A stretch of 64,000 nucleotides of DNA from an uncultured Marinobacter sp. (GTDB lineage Bacteria > Pseudomonadota > Gammaproteobacteria > Pseudomonadales > Oleiphilaceae): assembly GCF_913055835.1 (NCBI RefSeq), contig NZ_CAJXKQ010000005.1:102902-166901 (forward strand), written 5' to 3'. Under the pieces are notes generated by a model. That model saw nothing but the letters and a program-made list of their open reading frames with translations. It ran no database searches and was not told where the DNA came from. Shown one piece after another: positions 27,369 to 36,787 of this stretch. Both the position numbers and the translations under genes were made by a program. The stretch's first letter is position 1. Each line of letters begins with the position of its first letter.

Positions 27369-28580
27369 TCAGTTCTTGTACTTTCGCAATTCAAGACGAG
27401 CCACCATAGCCCGATGCACCTCATCAGGCCCATCGGCCAGACGCAAGACACGAGCATAGGCGAACAATTGCGTCAGCGGGAAGTCGTCATCACTGACCCC
27501 GGCACCACCGTGAATCTGAATGGCCTGATCCACAATTGTCTGCAGCATGGACGGAATCACCGCCTTGATCATCGAGACCTCCTGAAGCGCCCCCATGATG
27601 CCCTTGGTATCCAGCGCCCAGGCGCATTTCAGAGTCAACAGCCGCGCCTGCTCAATGGCCATCCGTGCGTTGGCAATGATGTCCGGATTGCCGCCAAGCT
27701 TGGCGATCGGCTTGCCGAAGGCCTCACGGGTGGTGGCACGCTTGATCAGAATCTCCAGGGTGCGCTCCGCTGCGCCAATCGCCCGCATGCAGTGGTGCAC
27801 GCGCCCCGGCCCCAGTCGGCCCTGGGCAATTTCGAACCCGCGGCCCGGGCCGGCGATGAATGCGCTATTGGGCAGCCGGACGTTGTCGAACAGCACTTCG
27901 CCATGGCCATAAGGCTCATCGTATTCGCCGAATACCGGCAGCATGCGCTCGATCTTGACGCCCGGGGTGTCCAGCGGGACCAGCACCATGGAATGACGGC
28001 GATGCTTGTGGGCGTCCGGGTCGGTCAGCCCCATGAAGATGGCAACCCTGCAATCGGGGTGCCCGATACCCGTGCTCCACCACTTGCGGCCGTTCAGAAC
28101 CACTTCGTCGCCTTCGACTACGGCGGTGGCTTCCATGTTGGTGGCATCGGAAGAGGCAACCGCCGGCTCGGTCATGCAGAACGCCGAGCGGATCTCACCA
28201 CTGAGCAGCCGAGGTAGCCACTCGGCTTTCTGCTCTTCCGAACCGTAGTGGATCAGCACCTCCATGTTGCCCGTATCTGGAGCGTTGCAGTTGAAGATCT
28301 CCGGCGCGATAAAGCTGCGGCCGGTTTCCTCGGCAATCAGGGCGTAATCGGAGTTGAGCAGGCCACAGCCGTATTTGTCGTCCGGAAAGAACATGTTCCA
28401 GAGGCCCTGGGCTTTCGCTTTTTCCTTCAACTCACGGATGATCGGCAGCACAACCCATCGGTTGTCCAGGGAGGCAAGCTCCTTGTGGTACTGCTCTTCA
28501 ATGGGAAAAATCTCATCCTTCATGAACTGCTTCACGCGGTTGAGATAATCCTGCCCTTTCTCGGAAATATTGAAATCCAT
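27369..28580 (-). CDS. Acyl-CoA dehydrogenase family protein
   Basis: FCMTEPAVASSDATNMEATA, KWWSTGIGHPDCRV, HGGAGVSDDDFPLTQLFAYARVLRLADGPDEVH. Confidence 0.95.
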   Translation of the reverse strand: MDFNISEKGQDYLNRVKQFMKDEIFPIEEQYHKELASLDNRWVVLPIIRELKEKAKAQGLWNMFFPDDKYGCGLLNSDYALIAEETGRSFIAPEIFNCNAPDTGNMEVLIHYGSEEQKAEWLPRLLSGEIRSAFCMTEPAVASSDATNMEATAVVEGDEVVLNGRKWWSTGIGHPDCRVAIFMGLTDPDAHKHRRHSMVLVPLDTPGVKIERMLPVFGEYDEPYGHGEVLFDNVRLPNSAFIAGPGRGFEIAQGRLGPGRVHHCMRAIGAAERTLEILIKRATTREAFGKPIAKLGGNPDIIANARMAIEQARLLTLKCAWALDTKGIMGALQEVSMIKAVIPSMLQTIVDQAIQIHGGAGVSDDDFPLTQLFAYARVLRLADGPDEVHRAMVARLELRKYKN

Positions 28581-28734
28581 CGCCGTATCCTCGCAGACGG
28601 GTGCACGATCGCATGCACGGAATAATCACGTTGGAACCAGTTTAGGGATCACTTAACTATTACGCGACTGAATTATTCTTATCGTTTATTATTAGCCAAA
28701 CTTATTCCAAACTCCTGAAGAATGGATCCCGCTC

Positions 28735-29628
28735 ATGGCCCTCAATCGACTGGACTTGAACCTGCTGCACGTCTTCGACACCATCTACCGGGAGGGGAGC
28801 CTGACCCGTGCAGCCAGGGCACTGCACCTGACCCAGCCGGCCGTCAGTCATTCACTGTCCAGGCTGAGGGATCATTTTGATGACCCGCTGTTTACCCGCC
28901 AGGGCAATCAGATGGTGCCAACCCCCCTGGCACGGCGGTTCCTGGAATCCATGCGGCCAGGCCTTACACAGATCCAGGGGGCCGTAAACCAGTTCCATGC
29001 CTTTGATCCAGCGACTCAGCGCAAAACCTATTCGCTCGGATTACGCGACATCCTGGAATCCACTTTCCTGCCCCGCCTGATGAAACGCCTGGATGCCTAT
29101 CCGGAACTGGAGATTGTCAGCCAGCGGATCGCACGGCGGGACATGGAGACGCAACTGGCAGCAGGCAAACTGGATTTTGCAGTGGATGTGCTGTTGCCGG
29201 TCAGCAACCAGACCTCCCATGAACTACTGCGGCGTGACCGCCTGGTGGTGTTGGCCCGAAAGGATCACCGGCTGACAGAGGCGGCTCTGGACATGGAAGG
29301 ATACCTGTCCGCAAAGCACGTACTGGTGTCGTCACGGAGCGAAGGTCCCGGAATCGAGGATTTTGAGCTATCAAGGCTGGGAGTACAGCGCAACATCCGG
29401 CTAAGGTGCCAGCATTACTACGCCGCTTGCCGAGTGGTGGAGGAAACCGATCTTCTACTGACCATGCCGGAGGCCTATGCCCGCATTATTGCCGAGCGGG
29501 CCAACATCCGGATCATGGACCCGCCGGCGGACCTGCCTTCCATAGACGTGCACCTTTATTGGCACAAGGCCTATGAGAGAGAGCCGGCACTGATCTGGTT
29601 CCGTCAGCAATTGAAGGCGATCAGTTGA
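28735..29628 (+). CDS. LysR family transcriptional regulator
   Basis: RLDLNLLHVFDTIYREGSLTRAARALHLTQPAVSHSLSRLRDHFDDPLFTR; divergent from the acyl-CoA dehydrogenase operon. Confidence 0.95.
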   Translation: MALNRLDLNLLHVFDTIYREGSLTRAARALHLTQPAVSHSLSRLRDHFDDPLFTRQGNQMVPTPLARRFLESMRPGLTQIQGAVNQFHAFDPATQRKTYSLGLRDILESTFLPRLMKRLDAYPELEIVSQRIARRDMETQLAAGKLDFAVDVLLPVSNQTSHELLRRDRLVVLARKDHRLTEAALDMEGYLSAKHVLVSSRSEGPGIEDFELSRLGVQRNIRLRCQHYYAACRVVEETDLLLTMPEAYARIIAERANIRIMDPPADLPSIDVHLYWHKAYEREPALIWFRQQLKAIS

Positions 29629-29631
29629 GGG

Positions 29632-29988
29632 TCAGTAAGCCCCAACAAGCATCAGAAAACCGAAAAACCCGATAGCCGTAAGGCCCAGGGAGGCCAAAAC
29701 AATGCCGAGCCCCCACCAGACGGCGGCGCCATCGGATATGTCCACACCATGGCCCCGGAGGGTTCGGTAGAAGGCCCAGGGGCCCAGGACAAACGCACCG
29801 ACTACCGCGAAAACCAGCCCGACGCTGATACCGGCGAAGGTCCAGGTAGCCAGAACCATGGCGCGGTCTTTGACCTGATCGGTCACGCCATGGTGCTCGA
29901 GAAATTTCTTACAGAAAAACCAGATCAGGGCGAACAGGATGATGACAAAAACCAGCCCGCCCACAATGGTAATCATTCGGTATAGCAA
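29632..29988 (-). CDS. Small multi-TM membrane protein, unknown function
   Basis: Three hydrophobic segments in a 118-aa ORF. Confidence 0.65.
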   Translation of the reverse strand: MLYRMITIVGGLVFVIILFALIWFFCKKFLEHHGVTDQVKDRAMVLATWTFAGISVGLVFAVVGAFVLGPWAFYRTLRGHGVDISDGAAVWWGLGIVLASLGLTAIGFFGFLMLVGAY

Positions 29989-30017
29989 GATGTCGTTCCT
30001 GTCAGTTCAAAGGCGGT

Positions 30018-30806
30018 TTATGCCGGGAACTCTGGCTCCGGAAGGCATTCAAAGCCCGGTTTGGCAAACAGGTAGCCCTGGTAAAAATTGATTCCCTGGG
30101 AGCGCAACCAGAAGTACTCCTCTTTGGTTTCAACGCCCTCCGCGATGATGTCGCCGCCAAGTTGCTTCATCATGGTGATGATCCCCGCCACCACTGCCTG
30201 CTTGTTTGGTTCTTCATGTACATTACGAACCAGCGCCATATCCAGTTTAAGCAGATTTGGCGGACTCGCCATCATGATGTTATAGCGCGAAAAGCCAGCG
30301 CCAAAGTCATCAATGGCGGTGCTGAACCCCATCTCCTTGTACGCCTCGATAATGGACACAAGATGATCGACAGAGGTGGAATTCAGCGCCTCATCTTCGG
30401 TCAGCTCGAAGATGATCTTGCGGGTATCGAATTCGTAGGTCTTGGCCGCCGCAAGGGTGGTACGAATACAGTACTCCGCCCGGTAAACAGCATTGGGCAT
30501 GAAGTTGATGCTAAGCATGGACTCCATTTTCAGTCGAGCGGCAAGCTTGACAGCCTTGACCCTGCAAACCTGATCGAATGCATAGCGATTCCGCTCATTC
30601 ACCTTAGAGAGAACACTCATTGCTCCCTCGCCCCCGGTGCCCCTTACCAGCGCTTCGTAGGCGAAAACGGATTTGTTAAGAACGTCGACAATGGGCTGGA
30701 ATGCAAAGGTAAAGGAGAAATCCAACCCTTCGCCACAAGCACACTGCTCACAATGGGACTCATCAAACAATACTGCGGGTTGGCTCACTTCAACTCCTGA
30801 CTGCAC
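30018..30806 (-). CDS. EAL domain-containing protein with N-terminal Cys-rich motif
   Basis: CEQCACGEG N-terminus; AYEALVRG, FELTEDEAL, IDDFGAGFSRYN, LLKLDMALV, IIAEGVET. Confidence 0.92.
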   Translation of the reverse strand: MQSGVEVSQPAVLFDESHCEQCACGEGLDFSFTFAFQPIVDVLNKSVFAYEALVRGTGGEGAMSVLSKVNERNRYAFDQVCRVKAVKLAARLKMESMLSINFMPNAVYRAEYCIRTTLAAAKTYEFDTRKIIFELTEDEALNSTSVDHLVSIIEAYKEMGFSTAIDDFGAGFSRYNIMMASPPNLLKLDMALVRNVHEEPNKQAVVAGIITMMKQLGGDIIAEGVETKEEYFWLRSQGINFYQGYLFAKPGFECLPEPEFPA

Positions 30807-30981
30807 TACTGGCGGTGTTGCTTTGTTTATAAGACATATTTTTTATCCAATATAGCTGCGAACCCCTCCCTGGTAAAACCACTTTATAGTTAAAGCATGT
30901 CAAACGGTGGCATCCCCGGTTTACATGACTAAACTGGAGTTTGTCGTTTATACGTGTCTGTCCACAAAAGGAGTTTTCCTG

Positions 30982-32136
30982 ATGGCCCAATCTACCCGTA
31001 TCGCTGTAACCCCGGGCGACGGCATAGGCCCCGAAGTGGTGGCCGAAGCTGTGCGCTGCCTGGAAACCCTGCGCGCCAAACACGGCCTGGACCTTGAGTG
31101 GACACGATTCCCCTGGCCCTCCCACGCCTGGCATGAGGAGCATGGAGAATCCATGCCGGCGGATGCCCTGGCGCAATTACAGAAATACGATGCCATTCTG
31201 TTGGGCGCCCTGGGCGACCCGGGCCCCATGGACGATCCGGACCGCTATCTGCTGCCAGACAGCATTTCGTTGGCGCCACTGTTGGACATGCGCAAGGGGT
31301 TCGACCAGTGGGTCTGCGAGCGTCCGGCCCGGCTACTCCCTGGTGCCCGCCAGTACCTGGCCGATGAGCGCGCGAAAGACATCGACATGCTGGTGATTCG
31401 GGAAAATTCCGAGGGTGAGTACGTCAGCCAGGGCGGTCGGTTGCGCAAGGGCACGCCGGACGAAGTCGCCACCCAGATGGAGGTGTTCACTCGCAAGGCC
31501 ACCGACCGGATCATCCGTTACGGGTTTGAGCAAGCCAGACACCGCGCGGCAGACCGGGTAAAGGAAGGCCGGACGCGGACATTCCGGACACTGGATGGCC
31601 GGACCTGCGAAAGCCAGGTTTGCCTGGTCACCAAGCGCAATGCCTTGCGCTACTGGGGCGACATGTACACCGAGGCTTTTGAAGAGATCAGCAAGGAGTA
31701 CCCGGATGTGGCCACGCACCATGAGTTGGTGGACGCGGCCTGCATGAAGTTCGTGCAGAGCCCCTGGGCCTTTGATGTGGTGGTAGCCAGCAACCTGCAA
31801 GGCGACATTCTGACGGACCTGGCCGCCGTGCTGTCAGGGGGCATGGGGGTTGCGCCTTCCTGCAACCTGAACCCCACCGACCCGGACATGCCGTCCATGT
31901 TCGAACCCACCCACGGCAGCGCTCCGGATATTGCCGGACAGGGCCTGGCGGACCCCACAGCCATGCTCTTCACCGCGGCCCGCATGCTCGAATGGCTGGG
32001 GCGCAAAGACCCTGCGATTGCTGCCGCCGGCAAGGAACTGTTTGATGCAGTGGCTGCAGATCTTGCCGAAAATTCCGGTAGCCGGCGAGGCACCCACGAA
32101 ATCGGCTCTGCGATCTGCAGGAGGCTGTCTCAATAA
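30982..32136 (+). CDS. Isocitrate/isopropylmalate dehydrogenase family protein (tartrate dehydrogenase/TtuC-like)
   Basis: IAVTPGDGIGPEVVAEAVRCL, VIRENSEGEYVSQGGR, FEPTHGSAPDIAGQGLADPTAM. Confidence 0.92.
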   Translation: MAQSTRIAVTPGDGIGPEVVAEAVRCLETLRAKHGLDLEWTRFPWPSHAWHEEHGESMPADALAQLQKYDAILLGALGDPGPMDDPDRYLLPDSISLAPLLDMRKGFDQWVCERPARLLPGARQYLADERAKDIDMLVIRENSEGEYVSQGGRLRKGTPDEVATQMEVFTRKATDRIIRYGFEQARHRAADRVKEGRTRTFRTLDGRTCESQVCLVTKRNALRYWGDMYTEAFEEISKEYPDVATHHELVDAACMKFVQSPWAFDVVVASNLQGDILTDLAAVLSGGMGVAPSCNLNPTDPDMPSMFEPTHGSAPDIAGQGLADPTAMLFTAARMLEWLGRKDPAIAAAGKELFDAVAADLAENSGSRRGTHEIGSAICRRLSQ

Positions 32137-32143
32137 ATCCGGG

Positions 32144-32716
32144 TTACTGGTCGGCCATGACGAACTCAAGCCGGCCAGGCGCCACCCTCACATCCACGGG
32201 CATCATGCCGAACATACGCTGGGCGAAGTCGGTTTCGTCCAGCCGGTAAACCGGCATGGTCTCCAGCATCTGGGCCACAAGCCGCATCACCGTATCGGTT
32301 ACCGGCTTGAGATCCCCTTTCAAGAAGGGGGAATCAATACTGCTTTCCAGAAGCTGCAACCGTCTTATAAAAATGGCCTTCTCTGAGCTGTCGTATACCG
32401 GAGCTCCCTCGACCTTCAATGCGATATCCACGGGCAGCTTAGCCATTAATGCATTCAGGGCCACCTGGCCCCGCACGTCAATCACTGCCACGTCCCGGCC
32501 ATCAGGCCCCAGGGTAATGTCAGCGTCGTCGAGACTCAGGCTCAGCGGTGAACCGCTATTCAACTGGTTACGATCAAATTCACTCACTACATCCTGAAGG
32601 TGCCTCTCCAGCTCACCTTCGGAAATCGAATAGGGTGACAGGCTGGCACAGCCGCTGGCGAGCACCAGCATCAGGACCATGAGCACCCGGAAGATGTACA
32701 GCGGCGCTTTATTCAT
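32144..32716 (-). CDS. DUF1439 family lipoprotein (YceB-like)
   Basis: Lipobox VLASGC; SPYSISEGELERHLQ; overall domain pattern. Confidence 0.8.
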   Translation of the reverse strand: MNKAPLYIFRVLMVLMLVLASGCASLSPYSISEGELERHLQDVVSEFDRNQLNSGSPLSLSLDDADITLGPDGRDVAVIDVRGQVALNALMAKLPVDIALKVEGAPVYDSSEKAIFIRRLQLLESSIDSPFLKGDLKPVTDTVMRLVAQMLETMPVYRLDETDFAQRMFGMMPVDVRVAPGRLEFVMADQ

Positions 32717-32900
32717 TTTCAGCCCGGGCCTCTACTTGAGGCGTCAGATTGTCGTCAAAAACCACATGTAACAGGATGGGCCTGCAGCAAACCTGGCAAT
32801 CCTCGACATACTCCTGTTCCCGCACTGACGGGTCGACGCTGATATCCAGCGTCTCCCAGCAGTACGGGCACTGAATCAATACCGAGTCCAGGGCTGACAT
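32709..32900 (-). CDS. CPXCG motif-containing cysteine-rich protein
   Basis: VLIQCPYCWETLDISVDPSV...YVEDCQVCCRPI. Confidence 0.92.
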   Translation of the reverse strand: MSALDSVLIQCPYCWETLDISVDPSVREQEYVEDCQVCCRPILLHVVFDDNLTPQVEARAENE

Positions 32901-32909
32901 GGCATCACC

Positions 32910-34136
32910 TCAGAACTGTTGTTTGGCCATCCACGGGATAACGCGATCAAACGCCTCTTCGAGCTTCTCGCAGGTGGTGGAAAAACTGATCCTGACGGCA
33001 TTGGTACAGCCTTCGCCGAAGGCATCACCGGGCACCATGCAGACGCCCGTTTCTTTCAGCATCCGCAGGGCCAGATCCGAGCCATCCACATGAGGCGGAA
33101 GGTCTGGAAACGCAAAAAACGCACCGCCCGGCTTATAGCCGGTCATGTAGGGGGTCTGGTCAACCAGCTCGACCACCTTGTCGCGACGTTCGCGATATAT
33201 ATCAACCATATCGCGAACGCATTGCTGATCGCCCGTGAGCGCGGCCACACCGGCAAACTGGGACGGCGTGTTGGCCACCGACGTGGTGAACATGTGGTAG
33301 CGCCGCAGCGATTTGATAGCCGCCTGACTGGAGATCACCCAGCCTACCCGCAGCCCTGCCATGCTGTAGGTTTTGGAAAAGCTGCTGATGCACATGATGT
33401 TGTCCAGGTCCATCGAGCAGTTCAGTACGCTGGCAAAGTCGTCATCATCGAAGATCAGGTGATCGTAGACTTCGTCCGCATACACCTGGATGCCCCGGTA
33501 GGCGCACTCCTCAAGGATGGTTTCAACGGTGCTGCGCGGGTAAACCGCCCCGGTCGGGTTGTTGGGGTTGTTCAGGATCAGCGCAAAGGTGCGAGGCCCC
33601 ATGGCCCGGATCACTTCATCCGGATCCAGCTGGTGATTGTTTTCCGCCCGGGTCTGGACGAATTTCACCTCACCGCCATTCATTCGGATCAGGGGCGCAT
33701 AGAGCAGGAACGACGGATCCGTCACGATAAACTGCCGACCCGGTGCAGAGGTGGCGGAAATCGCCAGGTACATAGCCTCTGTGGCGCCACTGGTAATCAA
33801 GATGTTGTCGCGGGTCAGTTTCCGGTTGTACCGCTTGCCGTAGTAATCGCGCAGGGCCACCAGCAATTCCGGCAGCCCGGCATCCATGGTGTAGCCGGTC
33901 TGCCCGGCGTTGAGCGCATCAATGTAGGCATCAATCACGTGCTTGGGAGTCGGCAGATCCGGCTGACCGATGGAAAGATGAATAACATCCTTCATGGTGG
34001 CCGCCATATTCACCATGCGCCGGATGCCAGGCACCGGGATGGCCTGCATGGCAGGGTTCCAACTGGCCTTGGTCTTGCGGTACTTCACACGACGCGGTTT
34101 GGTCTGGCCAGTCTCTTTGTTGGCGGCTTCTGCCAT
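32910..34136 (-). CDS. Pyridoxal phosphate-dependent class I/II aminotransferase
   Basis: LSIGQPDLPTPKHVIDAYIDALNAG, NNPNNPTGAVY, ISSFSKTYSMAGLRVGW; CAGGAGG upstream of ATG 34136. Confidence 0.94.
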   Translation of the reverse strand: MAEAANKETGQTKPRRVKYRKTKASWNPAMQAIPVPGIRRMVNMAATMKDVIHLSIGQPDLPTPKHVIDAYIDALNAGQTGYTMDAGLPELLVALRDYYGKRYNRKLTRDNILITSGATEAMYLAISATSAPGRQFIVTDPSFLLYAPLIRMNGGEVKFVQTRAENNHQLDPDEVIRAMGPRTFALILNNPNNPTGAVYPRSTVETILEECAYRGIQVYADEVYDHLIFDDDDFASVLNCSMDLDNIMCISSFSKTYSMAGLRVGWVISSQAAIKSLRRYHMFTTSVANTPSQFAGVAALTGDQQCVRDMVDIYRERRDKVVELVDQTPYMTGYKPGGAFFAFPDLPPHVDGSDLALRMLKETGVCMVPGDAFGEGCTNAVRISFSTTCEKLEEAFDRVIPWMAKQQF

Positions 34137-34374
34137 AAACACCTCCTGCAAACGGGGCAAATAGAATCCACTCCTGCAGGTTAGTCAGTATGTAAGGCCT
34201 CTACAAGACAAAACGTGATAAAGATGATGTAGGTGAAAGTACCGCCATCACCGCCGTCAGAGCAAAATCTCTTGCCCGGCAAGTTGACCCGACAGTACCT
34301 GCCTACCAGACTGTAAATACCCGCATGGGCGATCATCAGTTACACACTCATTCATCAAAGAAGGCGGAGGCTCA

Positions 34375-35358
34375 ATGACTCAGCACAGCAAACCTGTTGT
34401 TACCGTTCTCACCGCACCGGGCGAGCAGGAACCGCCGGGAATGGACGCAGTCAGGGCCCGCGCCGACGTGCGCTTCGCCTGTGACGAGCCGACCCTTCGC
34501 GACACCCTGCCCGGCACCGACATCATGATGGTGACGGACTTTCGCACGGAGGCCCTGGCGGCCGCCTGGCACACGGCAGACAAGCTGAAATGGATCCACG
34601 CCACCAGTGCCGGCGTGGATGCGCTGATGTTCCCCGATCTGATCAAGGACGATGTCACCGTCACCAATGCCCGCGGCATTTTCGACCGCACCATTGCCGA
34701 GTACGTGCTCTGCACCATCCTGATGTTCGCCAAGGATTTCCCGAACTCCATCCGGTTGCAGATGAGGCACCAGTGGAAACATCGGGATACCGAGCGGGCT
34801 GAGGGCAAGCAGGTGCTGGTTGTCGGAGCCGGCTCCATCGGCCGCCAGATTGGTCGCCTGGTGGGCGCTGCGGGATTGAAGGCACATGGCATTGCCCGCA
34901 AACCGAGAAAAGAGGATCCGGATTTCGTCGCCGTGCACGGCAATGACGACCTTTACGAGCAGCTGGGGCATGCCGACTTCGTGGTAATTGCAGCACCCCT
35001 GACACCCCAGACCGAGGGCCTGTTTGACGAGAAAGCCTTCAAGGCCATGAAAAAGTCCGCCCGACTGATCAACATTGGCCGCGGCCCGATCGTCAAAACC
35101 GATGATCTGATAACAGCCCTGAAAAGTGGCGAAATCGCCGGCGCCGGCCTCGATGTCTTCGAAGAGGAACCCCTGGCAGAAGATCATCCGCTGTGGGACA
35201 TGGAGAACGTCACCATGACCGCCCATATGGCCGGCGACTTCATCGGCTGGAAACGGGCCCTGACCGACCAGTTCCTGGAGAACTTCGACCGCTGGCACAA
35301 AGGCGAGGAACTGTTCAACCTGGTGGACAAGGAACTGGGGTACGCCGGGAGCAAGTAA
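34375..35358 (+). CDS. D-2-hydroxyacid dehydrogenase
   Basis: VLVVGAGSIGRQIGRLVGAAG, INIGRGPIVKTDDLITALKSGEIAGAGLDVFEEEPL. Confidence 0.93.
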   Translation: MTQHSKPVVTVLTAPGEQEPPGMDAVRARADVRFACDEPTLRDTLPGTDIMMVTDFRTEALAAAWHTADKLKWIHATSAGVDALMFPDLIKDDVTVTNARGIFDRTIAEYVLCTILMFAKDFPNSIRLQMRHQWKHRDTERAEGKQVLVVGAGSIGRQIGRLVGAAGLKAHGIARKPRKEDPDFVAVHGNDDLYEQLGHADFVVIAAPLTPQTEGLFDEKAFKAMKKSARLINIGRGPIVKTDDLITALKSGEIAGAGLDVFEEEPLAEDHPLWDMENVTMTAHMAGDFIGWKRALTDQFLENFDRWHKGEELFNLVDKELGYAGSK

Positions 35359-35397
35359 GAGCGCTCATTCGAGCTCCGGAGCGAGCGTCGGGACGGG

Positions 35398-35442
35398 TTT
35401 CCAAAACGCGCTGTGAATACCTCCCTGTACGCTCGGCTCCGC
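35398..35442 (-). repeat. Partial (3'-half) copy of the intergenic repeat, copy 5
   Basis: Minus strand GGAGCCGAGCGTACAGGGAGGTATTCACAGCGCGTTTTGGAAACC aligns with copy 3 AGCCAAGCGTACATGGACGTATTCACAGCGTGTTTCAGAAGG. Confidence 0.75.
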
Positions 35443-35470
35443 CCCTGCCTCCTCCGGGATAACGTCAACC

Positions 35471-35504
35471 GTAGGTCGGATTAGCCAAAGGCGTAATCCG
35501 ACAA
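35471..35504. repeat. REP-like palindrome
   Basis: GTAGGTCGGATTAGCCAAAGGCGTAATCCGACAA; stem GTCGGATTA/TAATCCGAC. Confidence 0.75.
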
Positions 35505-35511
35505 CGCTTCT

Positions 35512-36600
35512 CTAAACACGACCACTGGCAGAAAACCGCCTCTGCAAAGGCAACAAATCGAACACCCTTTCCGGGTTATTCGGGTCCACCAGCTCCGTCG
35601 GTGACTTGTAAACCCGAGGCGTACTGTACAGCAACTTCAGAGCAGTACCATGCGGCATGGCCACATACCGCTCGCCATAATTTTCCTCCAGCCACTCCCG
35701 CACCCGCGGCGCCATGTTGTGCCCCATTTTAGGAAAGAAATGGTGCTCCACGTGATGACTGAACCGGAAATGCAGTCGGTCCAGCAGCGGGTGGCTGCGC
35801 AGGCTCATGGAGTTATCCAGCGGGTTGTTGGTCGCCGTCTGCGGCCGCAGGAAATGATTGGTGAGGATATAACCCTGCCCCAGAGCGTTGGCGGCCATAA
35901 ATGGAATTAACACCGTAAACACCGCCAGCGGTCCCGACACGACTGCCAGCACCGTCCACGCCGCCACACAGGCGAAAGATTGGCGAATGGCCTTGCGTCG
36001 ATCAAACCCTTTGAACTGCTTTCGCCGCTTGGCCTGGAACCAGAGCACCAACTGGGCGTGAAAAGTGAAGGAATAAGTCAGAAACAGGTAGCTGTACCAG
36101 CTCCCTGAACCGGGCGCCAGCTTGGTGAACTTCTTCTGCTTCGGGTCCGCCTTGTAGCGACGAAGGGTTCCAAAACTGTCCGGGTCCACATCGCCAGCAT
36201 TGGTATTGCCGTGATGAACCACATTATGCCAACGGCGCCAGAACTCAGGCGGCACGATCAAAGGCCCAAACCCCAGCCAACCAAAAAAGTTCTGCCAACG
36301 CCGGCTCATCCCCAGCGCCCCATGCAACACCTCATGGGCCAACAACGCCTGGCACCCGATAGTATGCCCCACCAGCAGACCAAGCCCCAGATTGGCATAC
36401 CAGGGCAGCCCCGCCAGCAGAATGGCGGCAATGCCTCCCCAGATAATCAACTGCAACGGCAGAAACCAGACGACCCTCCAGGTTTGCGGCCTGAAAGTAT
36501 CCGCCGGCAGTTCCTTTTTCATTCTATCCCTGAGCTCCCGCTCGTCTGGCTTGCCAAAACCGGTCTGGCCCAGAGAGTCGGGGTGTACGGCAGCGTTCAT
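35512..36600 (-). CDS. Membrane fatty acid desaturase family protein
   Basis: Three His boxes: HEVLHG, HNVVHHGN, HHVEHHFFP. Confidence 0.92.
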   Translation of the reverse strand: MNAAVHPDSLGQTGFGKPDERELRDRMKKELPADTFRPQTWRVVWFLPLQLIIWGGIAAILLAGLPWYANLGLGLLVGHTIGCQALLAHEVLHGALGMSRRWQNFFGWLGFGPLIVPPEFWRRWHNVVHHGNTNAGDVDPDSFGTLRRYKADPKQKKFTKLAPGSGSWYSYLFLTYSFTFHAQLVLWFQAKRRKQFKGFDRRKAIRQSFACVAAWTVLAVVSGPLAVFTVLIPFMAANALGQGYILTNHFLRPQTATNNPLDNSMSLRSHPLLDRLHFRFSHHVEHHFFPKMGHNMAPRVREWLEENYGERYVAMPHGTALKLLYSTPRVYKSPTELVDPNNPERVFDLLPLQRRFSASGRV

Positions 36601-36787
36601 TTTTCACCTTTGGTTAATCAATTAAATCCAGTCAGGAAAATATATCTCAGAGTACAACTGTGCGCTGAATTTAACTGACAAAAACTACTATGGCAATGCC
36701 TGCAATAGGAAACATAGAGAGAGATGACAAAAACTGGAACACTCGTACCGCGTTTATCAAGGAGGCAAGTCGTTCTGAGAATTTGGA

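Noticed and set aside
32919-34184. 421-aa plus-strand ORF opposite the aminotransferase
   Set aside because: Shadow ORF; the composition reflects the codon structure of the minus-strand gene.
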